A DNA stretch of 64,000 bases from Hoyosella subflava DQS3-9A1 (lineage in GTDB: Bacteria > Actinomycetota > Actinomycetes > Mycobacteriales > Mycobacteriaceae), in NCBI RefSeq assembly GCF_000214175.1, contig NC_015564.1:3162001-3226000 (forward strand), in the 5' to 3' direction. Position 1 is the stretch's first letter. Each line of letters begins with the position of its first letter. Shown one piece after another: positions 14,702 to 23,901 of the stretch. The notes under the pieces are model-generated. The model was not told the DNA's origin. It made no database searches and saw only the letters and a list, made by a program, of their open reading frames with translations. Both the position numbers and the translations under genes were made by a program.

Positions 14702-16081
14702 ATGGACGAGCGGACCCAGAAAACGCTGTTCACAGGAGACGGTGCCGACTCCTGGACCGACGCGGCCGAGGCGCGCGACAAGGGCCGGGATCTCCGCGAC
14801 TACATTCCCCACGAAGCGCATACCTACTTCACGGTCCAGACCGATCGCCCGACGGTCAGGGACTACATGGAAGCCACAAATGAGGGGCGTGACGAACACC
14901 TGCTGCCCATCCGGATTGAACGGATGCGCCAGTCCCCCTTCGCTTTCTTCCGCGGCACCGCGGGACTGATGGCGTATGACCTGTCCCATGAACCCGTCAC
15001 GGGTCTGCACGCGCAACTATGCGGCGATGCCCACGCATCCAACTTCGGGCTCTTTGGCGGACGGCTCGGGTCCATCGTCATCGACGTCAACGATTTCGAT
15101 GAGACCGTCCGGGGCCCCTGGGAGTGGGACGTCAAACGCCTCGCCGCGAGCCTGATCCTCGCTGGCCGACAGAACGACATCGACGACAGGACATGCGCTC
15201 GCGCGGCCCGCCACGCTGCGCGCGCGTACCGGCGTGCCGTTCGTCGCGTCTCCGCCACACCGTTTCTCGAAGCTTGGCGCAATTTCGCCGACGAATCAGT
15301 GATCTCGCGCACCAAGGCCGACGCACTAGCTGACGACTACGCACGCGCGCTGCGCAAAGCGGCGCGGAACACCTCCGAACGCGTCGCCGACCGATGGACC
15401 GCGCGCGACGACGGCCAATGGACATTCACTGAAGACCCACCGATTCGCACGCGGATCTCACCGGAAGACGAGACCGACGTCGTCGATGCGCTGCGCCGCT
15501 ACACCGCGACGTTGCCGCCTGCGAAACGTCCGCTCAGCGCACGATATCGCGCTCACGACGTCGTTCACCGGATCGTGGGCACGGGGAGTGTGGGGCTGCG
15601 GAGTTACCTTGTTCTCCTTCAGGGGAATGGGAGTGAGGCGCTCGTCCTCCAACTGAAACAGGCGCAGCGCTCACTGCTGGCGCCGTATGTTCCTGAGACC
15701 GCGCCCACCCACAATGGGCAGCGCATCGTCGAGGGCATCCGCATCATGCAAGCGGACAGCGACTCATGGCTTGGGTGGACGAACATTGGTGACCGTGACT
15801 ACATGGTGCGGCAATTCCGCAATCACAAGGCGGACATCGATCCGGCACGCCTGACCGCAAAGAATCTCGACGACTACGGCCGCCTGACCGGCGCGCTGCT
15901 TGCCCGCGCCCACTGCCGGACAATCGACTCGCGCACGCTCTGGGCGTACCTCGCGAGAGGGAAGCACTTCGACCGCGCCATCGCCGCCCACGCCACGTCC
16001 TACGCCGCCCAGGTGGAGACTGACTACGCCGAATTTCTCGCGCTTGTTCAAGACGGCGAGCTACCTGTGAATAATGCGTAA
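14702..16081 (+). CDS. DUF2252 domain-containing protein
   Basis: 459 residues from ATG 14702. DUF2252 signatures are present: PIRIERMRQSPFAFFRGTAG near 75, LCGDAHASNFG near 110, DVNDFDETVRGPWEWDVKRL near 130, and a later GTGSVGLRSYLVLL strand. The HASNFG..D.NDFDE arrangement recalls a kinase-like fold (APH-type) with HxxN and D. The substrate is unknown. It is divergent from Hsp20 over a shared HAIR element, which hints at stress control. Confidence 0.88.
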   Translation: MDERTQKTLFTGDGADSWTDAAEARDKGRDLRDYIPHEAHTYFTVQTDRPTVRDYMEATNEGRDEHLLPIRIERMRQSPFAFFRGTAGLMAYDLSHEPVTGLHAQLCGDAHASNFGLFGGRLGSIVIDVNDFDETVRGPWEWDVKRLAASLILAGRQNDIDDRTCARAARHAARAYRRAVRRVSATPFLEAWRNFADESVISRTKADALADDYARALRKAARNTSERVADRWTARDDGQWTFTEDPPIRTRISPEDETDVVDALRRYTATLPPAKRPLSARYRAHDVVHRIVGTGSVGLRSYLVLLQGNGSEALVLQLKQAQRSLLAPYVPETAPTHNGQRIVEGIRIMQADSDSWLGWTNIGDRDYMVRQFRNHKADIDPARLTAKNLDDYGRLTGALLARAHCRTIDSRTLWAYLARGKHFDRAIAAHATSYAAQVETDYAEFLALVQDGELPVNNA

Positions 16082-16248
16082 ACCGTAATACGGATACACC
16101 GGACACCACCATCCTCGGAAAGGTCCGTTCAGCAGCGCATTTAAATCCTGGTAACAAAACGCTCCAACGCCGTGCTGCACCGAAAGTAACGTACCTTAAT
16201 TCCGATGCCCGAAGGGCAGCTTATTCCTTTTTCACTAAAGGTGGTCCC

Positions 16249-17679
16249 GTGGATCAGCTAAACAGCTTCATTACCGACATCAATGACCGTTATTGGTATC
16301 TGATTATCGCCCTTCTTCTGGCTTCGGGCATCTACTACACGATCCGGTCCAGGTTCGCTCAGTTCCGGCTTGGGCGCGAGATGGTCCGGCTGATCTCTGA
16401 GCCATCGCTGACCATGGAGAACGGACGGAAAGGTCTTTCATCGTTCCAGTCGTTCACCATTTCGGCCGCCGCCAGGGTGGGCACCGGGAATGTCGCCGGT
16501 GTCGCCATCGCGATTACCGTTGGAGGCCCAGGTGCCGTCTTCTGGATGTGGGTGACGGCACTGATCGGCGCGGCGACTTCATTCGTCGAATCAACTCTCG
16601 GGCAGCTCTATAAGGTCAAAGACCATGACAGCTATCGCGGTGGACCGGCCTATTACATCAGCCGTGGCCTCGGGAAGCACCGCATTGCGGCCGTATTCGC
16701 GGTTGTCACCATCGTCACCTACCCCCTCGTTTTCAACAGTGTGCAAGCCAACACGATCGCTGATGTCGTCAGCAACTCTGCCGGCACGTCATCCACTTTC
16801 GTGACTTTCGGGCTTGGGTTAGCCCTCGCTGCGCTCACGGCACTGGTGATCTTCGGCGGTGTCCGCCGAATTTCGTGGGTGTGCCAGGTCATAGTGCCGG
16901 CCCTTGCGTTGTCCTACATCGGCCTCGGTCTTGTGGTCATTGCCATGAACATCGATGCAGTGCCCGGCATGTTCGTGCTGATCTTCGAGAACGCTTTTGG
17001 ACTCCGGGAGATTGTCGGCGGCGGGATCGGCGCCGCGATCATGCACGGCATCCGTCGTGGCCTCTATTCAAACGAAGCCGGGATGGGGTCAGTCCCGAAT
17101 ATCAGTGCCACTGCTGCCGTTTCACACCCCGTGAAACAGGGCCTCGTGCAATCGCTGGGCGTTTACTTCGACACGTTGGTCATCTGCTCAATGACCGCAT
17201 TCATCATCCTGCTTTCCGATCCCGATTTCGGGCAGCGGGAAGGTGCCGGACTGACACAGAATGCTCTCGCCCTTCAGTTCGGCGACTGGGCCATTCACTA
17301 CCTCGCCGTTGTCATCTTCTTTCTCGCGTTCAGTTCGGTCCTTGGCAACTACTACATCGGCCAGGCCAACGTCCAGTTCCTGACCCATTCGCGCATCGCG
17401 CTCAATTCGTTCCGGGTCGCGGTGATTACATGCGTGTTCCTCGGGTCCGTCGGATCACTCGCGCTGGTGTGGAACGTGGCTGACCTCACCATGGGTGTGA
17501 TGGTGCTGATCAACCTTCTGGTCATCGCGCCACTATCGGTGATCGCGTTCCGCCTGCTCGATCACTATCTCGACCAACGGCGCCGCGGCATCAACCCAAC
17601 TTTCGCCAAGCGAGACATGCCAGATCTTGCGGGGGTCGAATGCTGGGAAGGCGCGCAAGAAGGCGCGCGCATTTCCTAA
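16249..17679 (+). CDS. Alanine/glycine:cation symporter family protein (AgcS)
   Basis: 476 residues from GTG 16249 with AAAGGTGGT upstream. About 11 TM segments. AgcS motifs: SSFQSFTISAAARVGTGNVAGVAIAI near 65, GPGAVFWMWVTALIGAATSF near 95, the YRGGPAYYISRGLG segment, and YSNEAGMGSVPNISATA near 275. It takes up alanine or glycine with Na+ or H+. Monocistronic, closed by a long hairpin. With gcvP and gcvH elsewhere in the window, glycine uptake would feed the cleavage system, though no shared control is visible. Confidence 0.93.
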   Translation: MDQLNSFITDINDRYWYLIIALLLASGIYYTIRSRFAQFRLGREMVRLISEPSLTMENGRKGLSSFQSFTISAAARVGTGNVAGVAIAITVGGPGAVFWMWVTALIGAATSFVESTLGQLYKVKDHDSYRGGPAYYISRGLGKHRIAAVFAVVTIVTYPLVFNSVQANTIADVVSNSAGTSSTFVTFGLGLALAALTALVIFGGVRRISWVCQVIVPALALSYIGLGLVVIAMNIDAVPGMFVLIFENAFGLREIVGGGIGAAIMHGIRRGLYSNEAGMGSVPNISATAAVSHPVKQGLVQSLGVYFDTLVICSMTAFIILLSDPDFGQREGAGLTQNALALQFGDWAIHYLAVVIFFLAFSSVLGNYYIGQANVQFLTHSRIALNSFRVAVITCVFLGSVGSLALVWNVADLTMGVMVLINLLVIAPLSVIAFRLLDHYLDQRRRGINPTFAKRDMPDLAGVECWEGAQEGARIS

Positions 17680-17696
17680 CGCGCTCCCGAGGTACG

Positions 17697-17741
17697 ATCC
17701 GGTTGGATTTCACGCGGTATGCGCGGCAAATCCAACCGGAT
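17697..17741. terminator. 14-bp stem hairpin after the symporter gene
   Basis: ATCCGGTTGGATTT (17697-17710) pairs perfectly with AAATCCAACCGGAT (17728-17741) around a 17-base loop, 18 bp after the stop. No T run follows. Confidence 0.65.
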
Positions 17742-17760
17742 TGTCGCCCCACGTCGCGGG

Positions 17761-17804
17761 CAAGGTTCTAGGCTTTACTCGTTATACTCAAGCCTAGAAC
17801 CTTG
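17761..17804. repeat. Perfect 15-bp inverted repeat upstream of the Ddn-like gene
   Basis: CAAGGTTCTAGGCTT (17761-17775) pairs perfectly with AAGCCTAGAACCTTG (17790-17804) around a 14-base AT-rich loop, 48 bp before the next gene. It is unrelated in sequence to the hairpin 20 bp upstream. It could be a second terminator, an operator for the Ddn-like gene, or a small mobile palindrome. Confidence 0.7.
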
Positions 17805-17852
17805 ACGTTCCCCAGGTAGCCTGAAGGCGAACGGACTGATCAAGGGGGATCA

Positions 17853-18287
17853 ATGAGCATTGCCGGCACCATCTTCGTGAATACGCTGAAGGCGCACCAG
17901 GCACTTTACGAGCGGAGTGGCGGACGGATCGGCCACAAGCTTCTCGGTGTGCCGACGCTGCTCGTGACGACGAAGGGACGCAAAACTGGCAAGGAACGCG
18001 TCAGCGCACTGACCTACGCCCCCGTTACCGGCGGCTACGCCGTCGTCGCCTCCAACGGAGGCGCTAGCAAGAACCCTGGCTGGCTGCATAACCTCACTGC
18101 CCAGCCGCAGGTCAAGGTGCAGGTAGGCCGCGATGTCTTCCCCGCCGTCGCACGAGTCGTGCGTCCTGGCGACAACGAATACGACGACGCCTGGGCAGCT
18201 GTCAATCGAGTTAATAAGAATCGCTACACGGCATATCAGAGAATGACGAGCCGCCCGATCCCGGTTGTCATCCTCGCCAAAAACTGA
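17853..18287 (+). CDS. Deazaflavin (F420)-dependent nitroreductase/quinone reductase, Ddn family
   Basis: 144 residues, split beta-barrel flavin-reductase fold. Ddn-family signatures: the TTKGRKTGKERVSAL phosphate-binding segment near 45-60, SNGGASKNPGWLHNL near 70-85, a PAVARVV strand and a final aromatic R.PVVIL. These enzymes use reduced F420 to reduce quinones or nitro compounds. GGGGAT lies upstream of the ATG. Convergent with the DUF1295 gene, with only 2 bp between stops. Confidence 0.92.
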   Translation: MSIAGTIFVNTLKAHQALYERSGGRIGHKLLGVPTLLVTTKGRKTGKERVSALTYAPVTGGYAVVASNGGASKNPGWLHNLTAQPQVKVQVGRDVFPAVARVVRPGDNEYDDAWAAVNRVNKNRYTAYQRMTSRPIPVVILAKN

Positions 18288-18289
18288 AG

Positions 18290-19084
18290 TCAGGCCCGTT
18301 CGCGATTCTTCCGCTTGGGCGGAAGCGGAACGAAAAAGCTCACCCGCGCCTGATAGTCGCGGTAACCAGGACGCTCGGACATGTGTTTTTCCAGTAGCTT
18401 TCCGCCGGTGGCGAAGGCAAGGAAGTACGTCATCAGAACGGGTGACAGAATTGTCAGGACGCCGGGCCACACGTCGGCGGCGATGAGGAAGATGCCCCAC
18501 CAGACGCACGCATCACCGAAATAGTTCGGATGCCGCGTCCAGGACCAGAGTCCGCGGTCCATCACTTTGCCGCGGTTCGCCGGATCGGCCTTGAACTTCC
18601 GCAGCTGATAGTCCCCAACTGCCTCGAACGTCAGCCCCATGATCCACAGCAAAATGCCCGCAAAGGCGATCCACCCTAGTGGACCATCAGAGACCGCGGC
18701 CACCTGGATCGGCAGGGAGACGAACCACGCCGCGAGCGCCTGCGTTAGATAGATCTTGCGAATGGCCAGCCACGTGGGGTTGCCGCTGCCGCGCTGCAGC
18801 ATTTCTGTATAGCGCGGATCTTCACCGTGCCCGCGGGTACGGATGAACATGTGCCACGCCAGCCGCACCCCCCACACTGTGACCAGGACCAGGACGACGA
18901 GCCTGCGGGCTGGCTCGCCACTCCCCGCGGCGGCCGCGGCCGCCGCGACTGACACGAACGCCAGCCCCCACGACACGTCGACCACGTTGTGACGTCCCAC
19001 CCGGAATCCTGCCACCGCCGTGACTGCGATCAGGACAGCGATCGCGGCGAGCGAGGCAGCGCTGACTACGAGGAAATCACCCAT
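18290..19084 (-). CDS. DUF1295 (steroid 5-alpha-reductase-like) membrane protein
   Basis: 264 residues from ATG 19084, which overlaps the upstream methyltransferase stop by 8 bases. About seven TM segments. The C-terminal signature RGLWSWTRHPNYFGDACVWWGIF and GYRDYQARVSFFVPLPP is that of DUF1295/isoprenylcysteine methyltransferase-like reductases. Last gene of the lipid operon. A membrane oxidoreductase or methyltransferase acting on the product of the two cyclopropane-synthase-like enzymes is inferred. M. tuberculosis has a comparable protein (Rv0446c) beside ufaA1. Confidence 0.85.
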   Translation of the reverse strand: MGDFLVVSAASLAAIAVLIAVTAVAGFRVGRHNVVDVSWGLAFVSVAAAAAAAGSGEPARRLVVLVLVTVWGVRLAWHMFIRTRGHGEDPRYTEMLQRGSGNPTWLAIRKIYLTQALAAWFVSLPIQVAAVSDGPLGWIAFAGILLWIMGLTFEAVGDYQLRKFKADPANRGKVMDRGLWSWTRHPNYFGDACVWWGIFLIAADVWPGVLTILSPVLMTYFLAFATGGKLLEKHMSERPGYRDYQARVSFFVPLPPKRKNRERA

Positions 19085-20387
19085 GAGCGGGTCCCCGCAC
19101 CGCGGGCATGTGGCTGCCGCCAGTGCTATCGGGGCGGACCAGCAGTAACTGGTCGACTCCCATGCGCCCGTCCCGGAATGCACGACCACCGCCAACGAGG
19201 TAGAGCCGCCACACGCGGGCGACCTCCTCACCGACCATGGCGCAGAGCTCATCCCAGTTCGCCTCGAATTGTTCATGCCACGCGTCGACGGTGCGCACGT
19301 AATGTTCCCGGAGCGCGTGGACGTCACGCAGCTCAAGACCTGCCTCTTCGAGCATGCCGATCGTTTCCCCGACAGGTCGCATGTGCATGTCCGGAGCGAT
19401 GAAGGATTCGATGAACGGACCGCCGCCCGGGTGACGTCCGCGGCGCGACATCTGCTGAATGAGCACTCGGCCAGTGGGTTTCACGTTTTCGAACAAAGCC
19501 TGGGCATAGCGCGGATAGTTCCGCTGCCCAACGTGCTCCCCCATCTCCAAAGACGCAACCGCGTCGAAGGGGCCATCCGGAATCTCACGATAGTCCTGGA
19601 GCCTGATATCGACGCGGTCCGTGAGTCCGATCTCGGCGATACGTTTGTCCGCGAACGCTTTCTGTTCCCGTGACAGCGTGACCCCGACTACGTCTACTCC
19701 ATACTTGTCGGCAGCGTGGATGCTGAGACTGCCCCACCCGCAACCGATATCAAGAACGCGCATGCCTTCGCGTAACCCAAGCTTGCGGCACACGAGGTCC
19801 AGTTTGTCGCGCTGCGCATCCTCCACGGTGTAGGACGGGTCGCCGGACATCCAGTATCCGCACGAGTACGCCATGTGAGGGTCGAGAATTTTCGAATAGA
19901 AGTCGTTGGAGAGGTCGTAGTGGTGGCTGATCGCCCTCTTGTCACGCCGGAGGCTGTGGAGCCGTCCGCGGATTCGGGCCTGCGAGCGGGGAGGTTCGGG
20001 AGCTGTGCGCAGTACTCCGAGTTCCCGCGCTGCGCGGGCAATGCGAGCAAGGTTGCGCGGGTGCGGCCGGACAGCGCGGAGGTTGCGCTCACGCACCACT
20101 CGCCAGACATGGTCCAGCGCGGCACCAAGGTCGCCTTGCACGTCGAGCTCACCGGTGACGTACGCCTGGGCGGCGCCCAGTTCCCCTGGATGCCACAGCA
20201 TCCGCAGGATCGCATCCGGGGACGCGAGTTCCACTACGGGGACACCGCTGGGACCCGCGGTGCTGCCATCCCAGGCTTCGATACGCACCGGCAATGGACT
20301 GCCGGTCAACGGTTCGAGGACCCCTGCGATGATCTCAGCGGCCGGCCGTGCTGGCAGCGGAGCTGCCGGAGCTGCGAGATCCGCCAT
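19077..20387 (-). CDS. SAM-dependent methyltransferase, cyclopropane-fatty-acid synthase family
   Basis: 436 residues from ATG 20387 with AAGGAG 8 bases upstream. N-terminal sterol-carrier-like lipid-binding region (about 1-130), then the Rossmann methyltransferase with motif I VLDIGCGWGSL near 210, HHYDLSNDFYSKIL and the acidic motif SLEMGEHVG near 280. It methylates the double bond of unsaturated acyl chains in phospholipids, giving cyclopropane, methylene or methyl branches; which one is not evident. It lies 2 bp after a second family member, and the two are only distantly alike, so they probably perform distinct reactions. Confidence 0.9.
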   Translation of the reverse strand: MADLAAPAAPLPARPAAEIIAGVLEPLTGSPLPVRIEAWDGSTAGPSGVPVVELASPDAILRMLWHPGELGAAQAYVTGELDVQGDLGAALDHVWRVVRERNLRAVRPHPRNLARIARAARELGVLRTAPEPPRSQARIRGRLHSLRRDKRAISHHYDLSNDFYSKILDPHMAYSCGYWMSGDPSYTVEDAQRDKLDLVCRKLGLREGMRVLDIGCGWGSLSIHAADKYGVDVVGVTLSREQKAFADKRIAEIGLTDRVDIRLQDYREIPDGPFDAVASLEMGEHVGQRNYPRYAQALFENVKPTGRVLIQQMSRRGRHPGGGPFIESFIAPDMHMRPVGETIGMLEEAGLELRDVHALREHYVRTVDAWHEQFEANWDELCAMVGEEVARVWRLYLVGGGRAFRDGRMGVDQLLLVRPDSTGGSHMPAVRGPAHG

Positions 20388-20389
20388 TG

Positions 20390-21718
20390 TCAGTTCTCCT
20401 TCGTTGGCGCGGGGACTGCGGGGCCGCCGGGGCGGCTGAACACGAGTTGTTCCACATCGAGGTAGCCGGACGCGAAACCGGCCTCTGAGTAGCAGAGGTA
20501 GAACTTCCACATGCGGCGGAAAACCTCATCGAAACCGAGCGCACGGGCCTCGTCGAAGCGTGCGCTGAAACGCTCTTCCCACAGGCGGAGCGTGCGGGCA
20601 TAATGCGGCCCCATCGAGAACTGATCGCGGATCCGGAGGTTCGTCTCGCGCTCGGTTGTGTGGCGGATCGCCTCTACGGACGGGATGAGCCCGCCCGGGA
20701 AAATGTACTTATGAATCCAGGTGTACGTGTTCCGCGTGGCCAGCATCCGGTGGTGCGGCATGGTGATTGCCTGAATTGCAGCAGTGCCGCCGGGCGCAAG
20801 CAGTTCATCGATTTTGCGGAAGTATGTCGGCCAGTATTGATAGCCAACTGCTTCGATCATCTCGACGGAGAGAATCGCGTCGAACTCACCCTCAACAGCT
20901 CGGTAGTCAAGGATCTGGACTTGAACTTGATTATTCAACCCTAGAGACTTGATGCGCTGGTCTGCGAGTTCTTTTTGCGCTACTGACAACGTGACAGAAC
21001 GGACATTCGCCCCGCGCTGGGCGGCGCGAATGGCAAGTTCACCCCAGCCGGTACCGATTTCGAGAACTCTGGTGCCTTCACCCACACCGGCCTGGTCCAG
21101 CAGCCGGTCGATCTTGCGGTGCTGAGCGTCGGCTAGCTCCTCCCACGACGCGGTTTCCGGATTGGTGAACAACCCCGCCGAGTACGTCATCGTCTCATCG
21201 AGGAACAACCGGAAAAACGCGTTCGACAAATCGTAGTGGCGCGAAATGTTGGATCGAGTGTTCTCGGCGGTGTTGCGTTCACGCCGGGGCTGACGCCGAA
21301 CCGTCACGGCGCGCAGCGATTGCAGAGATTTCGGGACCAGGTCCGCGACGCTCGCGGCGAATACCTCGAGGACACGCTCCAAGTCGGACGCGTCCCACTC
21401 GCCCGCCATGTACGACTCACCGAACCCGATGAGTCCGCCCGAGCCCAGCCGCGCGAACAACGCGTCCGCATCATGAATGATCATTCGCGGCAGTGAATCC
21501 GTACCGCTCCCCTGGCCCGCTATGCGGCCATCGGGGAATTCGACACGCAACGGGAGGCGCGACACCGCCCGGGTGAACAGACTGCGAGCCGCCCTTGACC
21601 GCACACCCTGTGCCCACCGTCGCGGAACCGACGCGACACCCGGCCACCGGTGCGGGTCGATGACGGTAGTGGTGCTGTCTGCGCGAGCGCAGCGCTCATC
21701 CTGAAATTCGACGCTCAC
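20390..21718 (-). CDS. ufaA1: Cyclopropane-fatty-acyl-phospholipid synthase, UfaA1-like
   Basis: 442 residues from GTG 21718, directly abutting the DUF1365 stop. Matches UfaA1 (Rv0447c) in its WPGVASVPR N-terminus, GGLIGFGESYMAGEWD, motif I VLEIGTGWGEL near 225, SVEMIEAVGYQYWPTYF, TMPHHRMLATRNTYTWI and YIFPGGLIPS. The predicted reaction is SAM-dependent methylation of an unsaturated phospholipid acyl chain. Gene order FAD protein, DUF1365, ufaA1 is the same as Rv0449c-Rv0447c, here with an extra paralogue downstream. Confidence 0.9.
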   Translation of the reverse strand: MSVEFQDERCARADSTTTVIDPHRWPGVASVPRRWAQGVRSRAARSLFTRAVSRLPLRVEFPDGRIAGQGSGTDSLPRMIIHDADALFARLGSGGLIGFGESYMAGEWDASDLERVLEVFAASVADLVPKSLQSLRAVTVRRQPRRERNTAENTRSNISRHYDLSNAFFRLFLDETMTYSAGLFTNPETASWEELADAQHRKIDRLLDQAGVGEGTRVLEIGTGWGELAIRAAQRGANVRSVTLSVAQKELADQRIKSLGLNNQVQVQILDYRAVEGEFDAILSVEMIEAVGYQYWPTYFRKIDELLAPGGTAAIQAITMPHHRMLATRNTYTWIHKYIFPGGLIPSVEAIRHTTERETNLRIRDQFSMGPHYARTLRLWEERFSARFDEARALGFDEVFRRMWKFYLCYSEAGFASGYLDVEQLVFSRPGGPAVPAPTKEN

Positions 21719-22516
21719 TTAAACACCTTCCTGAGGGGACGGGGTGCCATTTCTGGGCTGAATTTGCAGGCCGCGGGCCCAGAGGCGGATGCCTTGCCAG
21801 CGGATCTGCAGAATGACGCGAAGGGGTGCCACTGGCAGCTCCCGCTGCACACGAAGCACCGACCGGCGTGTGATGTCTTCCCGTGTGCCACGCACTGACG
21901 CGACGAAGGGCGCTTCACCGGACCGGAGCAACACGATGTGGGCGGACAATTCACGATCTGGGAACGGCAGACGCAAGCGGTACTGGCCCGACACGTCGTT
22001 GAACGGGGAGACGTAGAACTCTTTCGGCGCGACGGTACCGCTCGGACCTGCAGCTTCAGGCCCGAGGACGTAACAGTGCCGCCCGCCGTAGGTGTTGTGC
22101 ACTTCGGCGATCACGCACCGAAGTTCACCGTCACGCCCGTAACACCAGAAAACCGACAGCGGATTGAAGTTGACGCCCAGCACACGGGCGTTCGCGAGCA
22201 TCCACACCTGGCCGCCGCGAACGTCGATTCCGCGGTCGAGTAGCAGACTGTTCACGTTCTCTCTGAGCGTGCGTGCTGGATCACCGAAATGATCCGCTGA
22301 CGAGAACCGCGCGAACGGGCGCAGCCACCAGGGAAGAGCGGGAAGCCGATCGAGATCCACGAGCCACCAGCAGCTTCGGTAGATGAACTCATTGGCTAGC
22401 GGCGTCGAGCGTACGTGGCGAATTTCCGTGCGGTACAAGGCTCCGGGGTACCGGCGTGGCCCGCTGCGCTGCCGCGCAGGGCGTGCAGCGCGGGTCTCGA
22501 TGGGGGCAGTCGTCAC
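21719..22516 (-). CDS. DUF1365 family protein
   Basis: 265 residues from GTG 22516, which overlaps the upstream TGA as GTGA; GTG 22519 is equally in frame. Family signature: ALYRTEIRHVRSTPLANEFIYRSCWW, a DHFGDPARTLRENV segment, NPLSVFWCYGRDGELRCVIAEVHNTY and the FYVSPFNDVSGQYR strand. DUF1365 proteins are constant partners of cyclopropane-synthase-like methyltransferases and may present or remodel the lipid substrate. Function is not established. Confidence 0.88.
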   Translation of the reverse strand: MTTAPIETRAARPARQRSGPRRYPGALYRTEIRHVRSTPLANEFIYRSCWWLVDLDRLPALPWWLRPFARFSSADHFGDPARTLRENVNSLLLDRGIDVRGGQVWMLANARVLGVNFNPLSVFWCYGRDGELRCVIAEVHNTYGGRHCYVLGPEAAGPSGTVAPKEFYVSPFNDVSGQYRLRLPFPDRELSAHIVLLRSGEAPFVASVRGTREDITRRSVLRVQRELPVAPLRVILQIRWQGIRLWARGLQIQPRNGTPSPQEGV

Positions 22517-23859
22517 CACACACCGCCAAGATGCTCGGCGGCTCGCAGACCTGATGCGGCACCATCCTCGTGGAAACCCCAACCGTGATACGCACCCGCG
22601 AACGCCACACGACCCGAATTCAGCTTCGGCAGCCGCTGCTGTGCTGCGAGGGAACGCGGTGTGTACTGGGGGTGCTCGTACTCCATCTGGTCGATGACCG
22701 ACTCATCGCGAATGAGGTCCTCACCCCCGAGGGTGACCATGTAGCGTCTGCCGTCGAGACTGCCCAGCCGCTGCAAACGCGTCATGTCGTAGCTGACGAG
22801 CACATTCTCGGGACGCGCGTCGCACGTGGGGATGCGGTAGTTCCAGGACGCACGCGCCCGTGGGAGCGTCGGCAGCACCGATTCATCAGTGTGCAGGCGT
22901 GCAAGGTTCGGCGTGTACGAGATCGCGCCGAGAACCTCACCGTGAGCCGCGGAAGGTTCCTTCAGCATCGCGAGGGCATCGGCTGGGTGGGTGGCGATCA
23001 CGACCGCGTCATACGTCTCGGCGCCGTCCGCGTCATCGCGGATCTCTACCCCGGCCTCAGTCTCGTGGACCGTGCGGACGCCACAGCCGGTGCGGACCTC
23101 GCTCAGCGCCGCGGCGACTCTCGATACGTATTCGCGCGAGCCGCCCGTGACGGTTCGCCACGCGGGCGAGCCACTGACGCTGAGCATCCCGTGGTGGTCA
23201 AGGAAGGTGAAAAGGTAGCGTGCCGGGTACTGCAAAGCAGTGTCGGGGTTACATGACCACACCGCTGACACCAGCGGCGTCATGAAGTGATTCACGAAAT
23301 ACGGGGAGAACTGTCCGGTTTCGAGAAAAGCACCGAGGGTGACGTCAGGCGTGTCGTCGTCTGCGCTGTCGAGCACCTCCTGGGCAGCGCGGTGGAAGCG
23401 CTTCACCTCCAGCAGCATTCGCAAATAGCGTCCACGAGCTGCCATGCGCATCCCGGGGAACAGGCCGCCGGCTTTCTTGCCGCCCGCATACTCGAGTCCG
23501 CACCCGTCGCATCGCACGGACATGCTCATGTCGGTGGGTTGCGTTGTGATGCCCAGTTCACCGAACAAGCGGAGCAGAGTCGGGTAAGTGCGATCGTTAT
23601 GGACGATGAACCCGGTGTCAATCGGAATTGTCCGTCCCGCGGCGGCAACCTCGTGTGTGTCGGCGTGGCCGCCGAGACGGTCGTCAACTTCGTACAGCGT
23701 CACGCGGGCGTTCTTCTGCAGCACCCACGCTGCTGTCAGACCCGCAACGCCACTCCCGACAACCGCGATGCGGCGGCGTGGATCAACTGGTTCCGACACT
23801 GCACTTCCTCCTGAGACAAACCTCGGCGCGTCTTCTACCGCGTTATTCGGAGCAGTCAC
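22513..23859 (-). CDS. FAD-dependent oxidoreductase, amine oxidase-like (lipid operon)
   Basis: 448 residues from GTG 23859 (alternatives lie within the first 25 codons). The Rossmann dinucleotide motif AVVGSGVAGLTAAWVLQ lies near 32, followed by DDRLGGHADTHEV, DTGFIVHNDRTYPTLLRLF and a C-terminal FAD motif GRVAFAGAYHGWGFHEDGAASGL. Rv0449c-type. It probably oxidises the acyl chain before or after methylation. Stop and start overlap with DUF1365 shows coupling. Confidence 0.88.
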   Translation of the reverse strand: MTAPNNAVEDAPRFVSGGSAVSEPVDPRRRIAVVGSGVAGLTAAWVLQKNARVTLYEVDDRLGGHADTHEVAAAGRTIPIDTGFIVHNDRTYPTLLRLFGELGITTQPTDMSMSVRCDGCGLEYAGGKKAGGLFPGMRMAARGRYLRMLLEVKRFHRAAQEVLDSADDDTPDVTLGAFLETGQFSPYFVNHFMTPLVSAVWSCNPDTALQYPARYLFTFLDHHGMLSVSGSPAWRTVTGGSREYVSRVAAALSEVRTGCGVRTVHETEAGVEIRDDADGAETYDAVVIATHPADALAMLKEPSAAHGEVLGAISYTPNLARLHTDESVLPTLPRARASWNYRIPTCDARPENVLVSYDMTRLQRLGSLDGRRYMVTLGGEDLIRDESVIDQMEYEHPQYTPRSLAAQQRLPKLNSGRVAFAGAYHGWGFHEDGAASGLRAAEHLGGVW

Positions 23860-23901
23860 GACAACGGATGGGCCAATCGCGATCTGTCCTGTTCTCGGTG
23901 A

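Noticed and set aside
14567-15016. N-terminal extension of Hsp20
   Set aside because: Antisense to the DUF2252 gene; ATG 14566 has AAGGAG and gives the normal family length.
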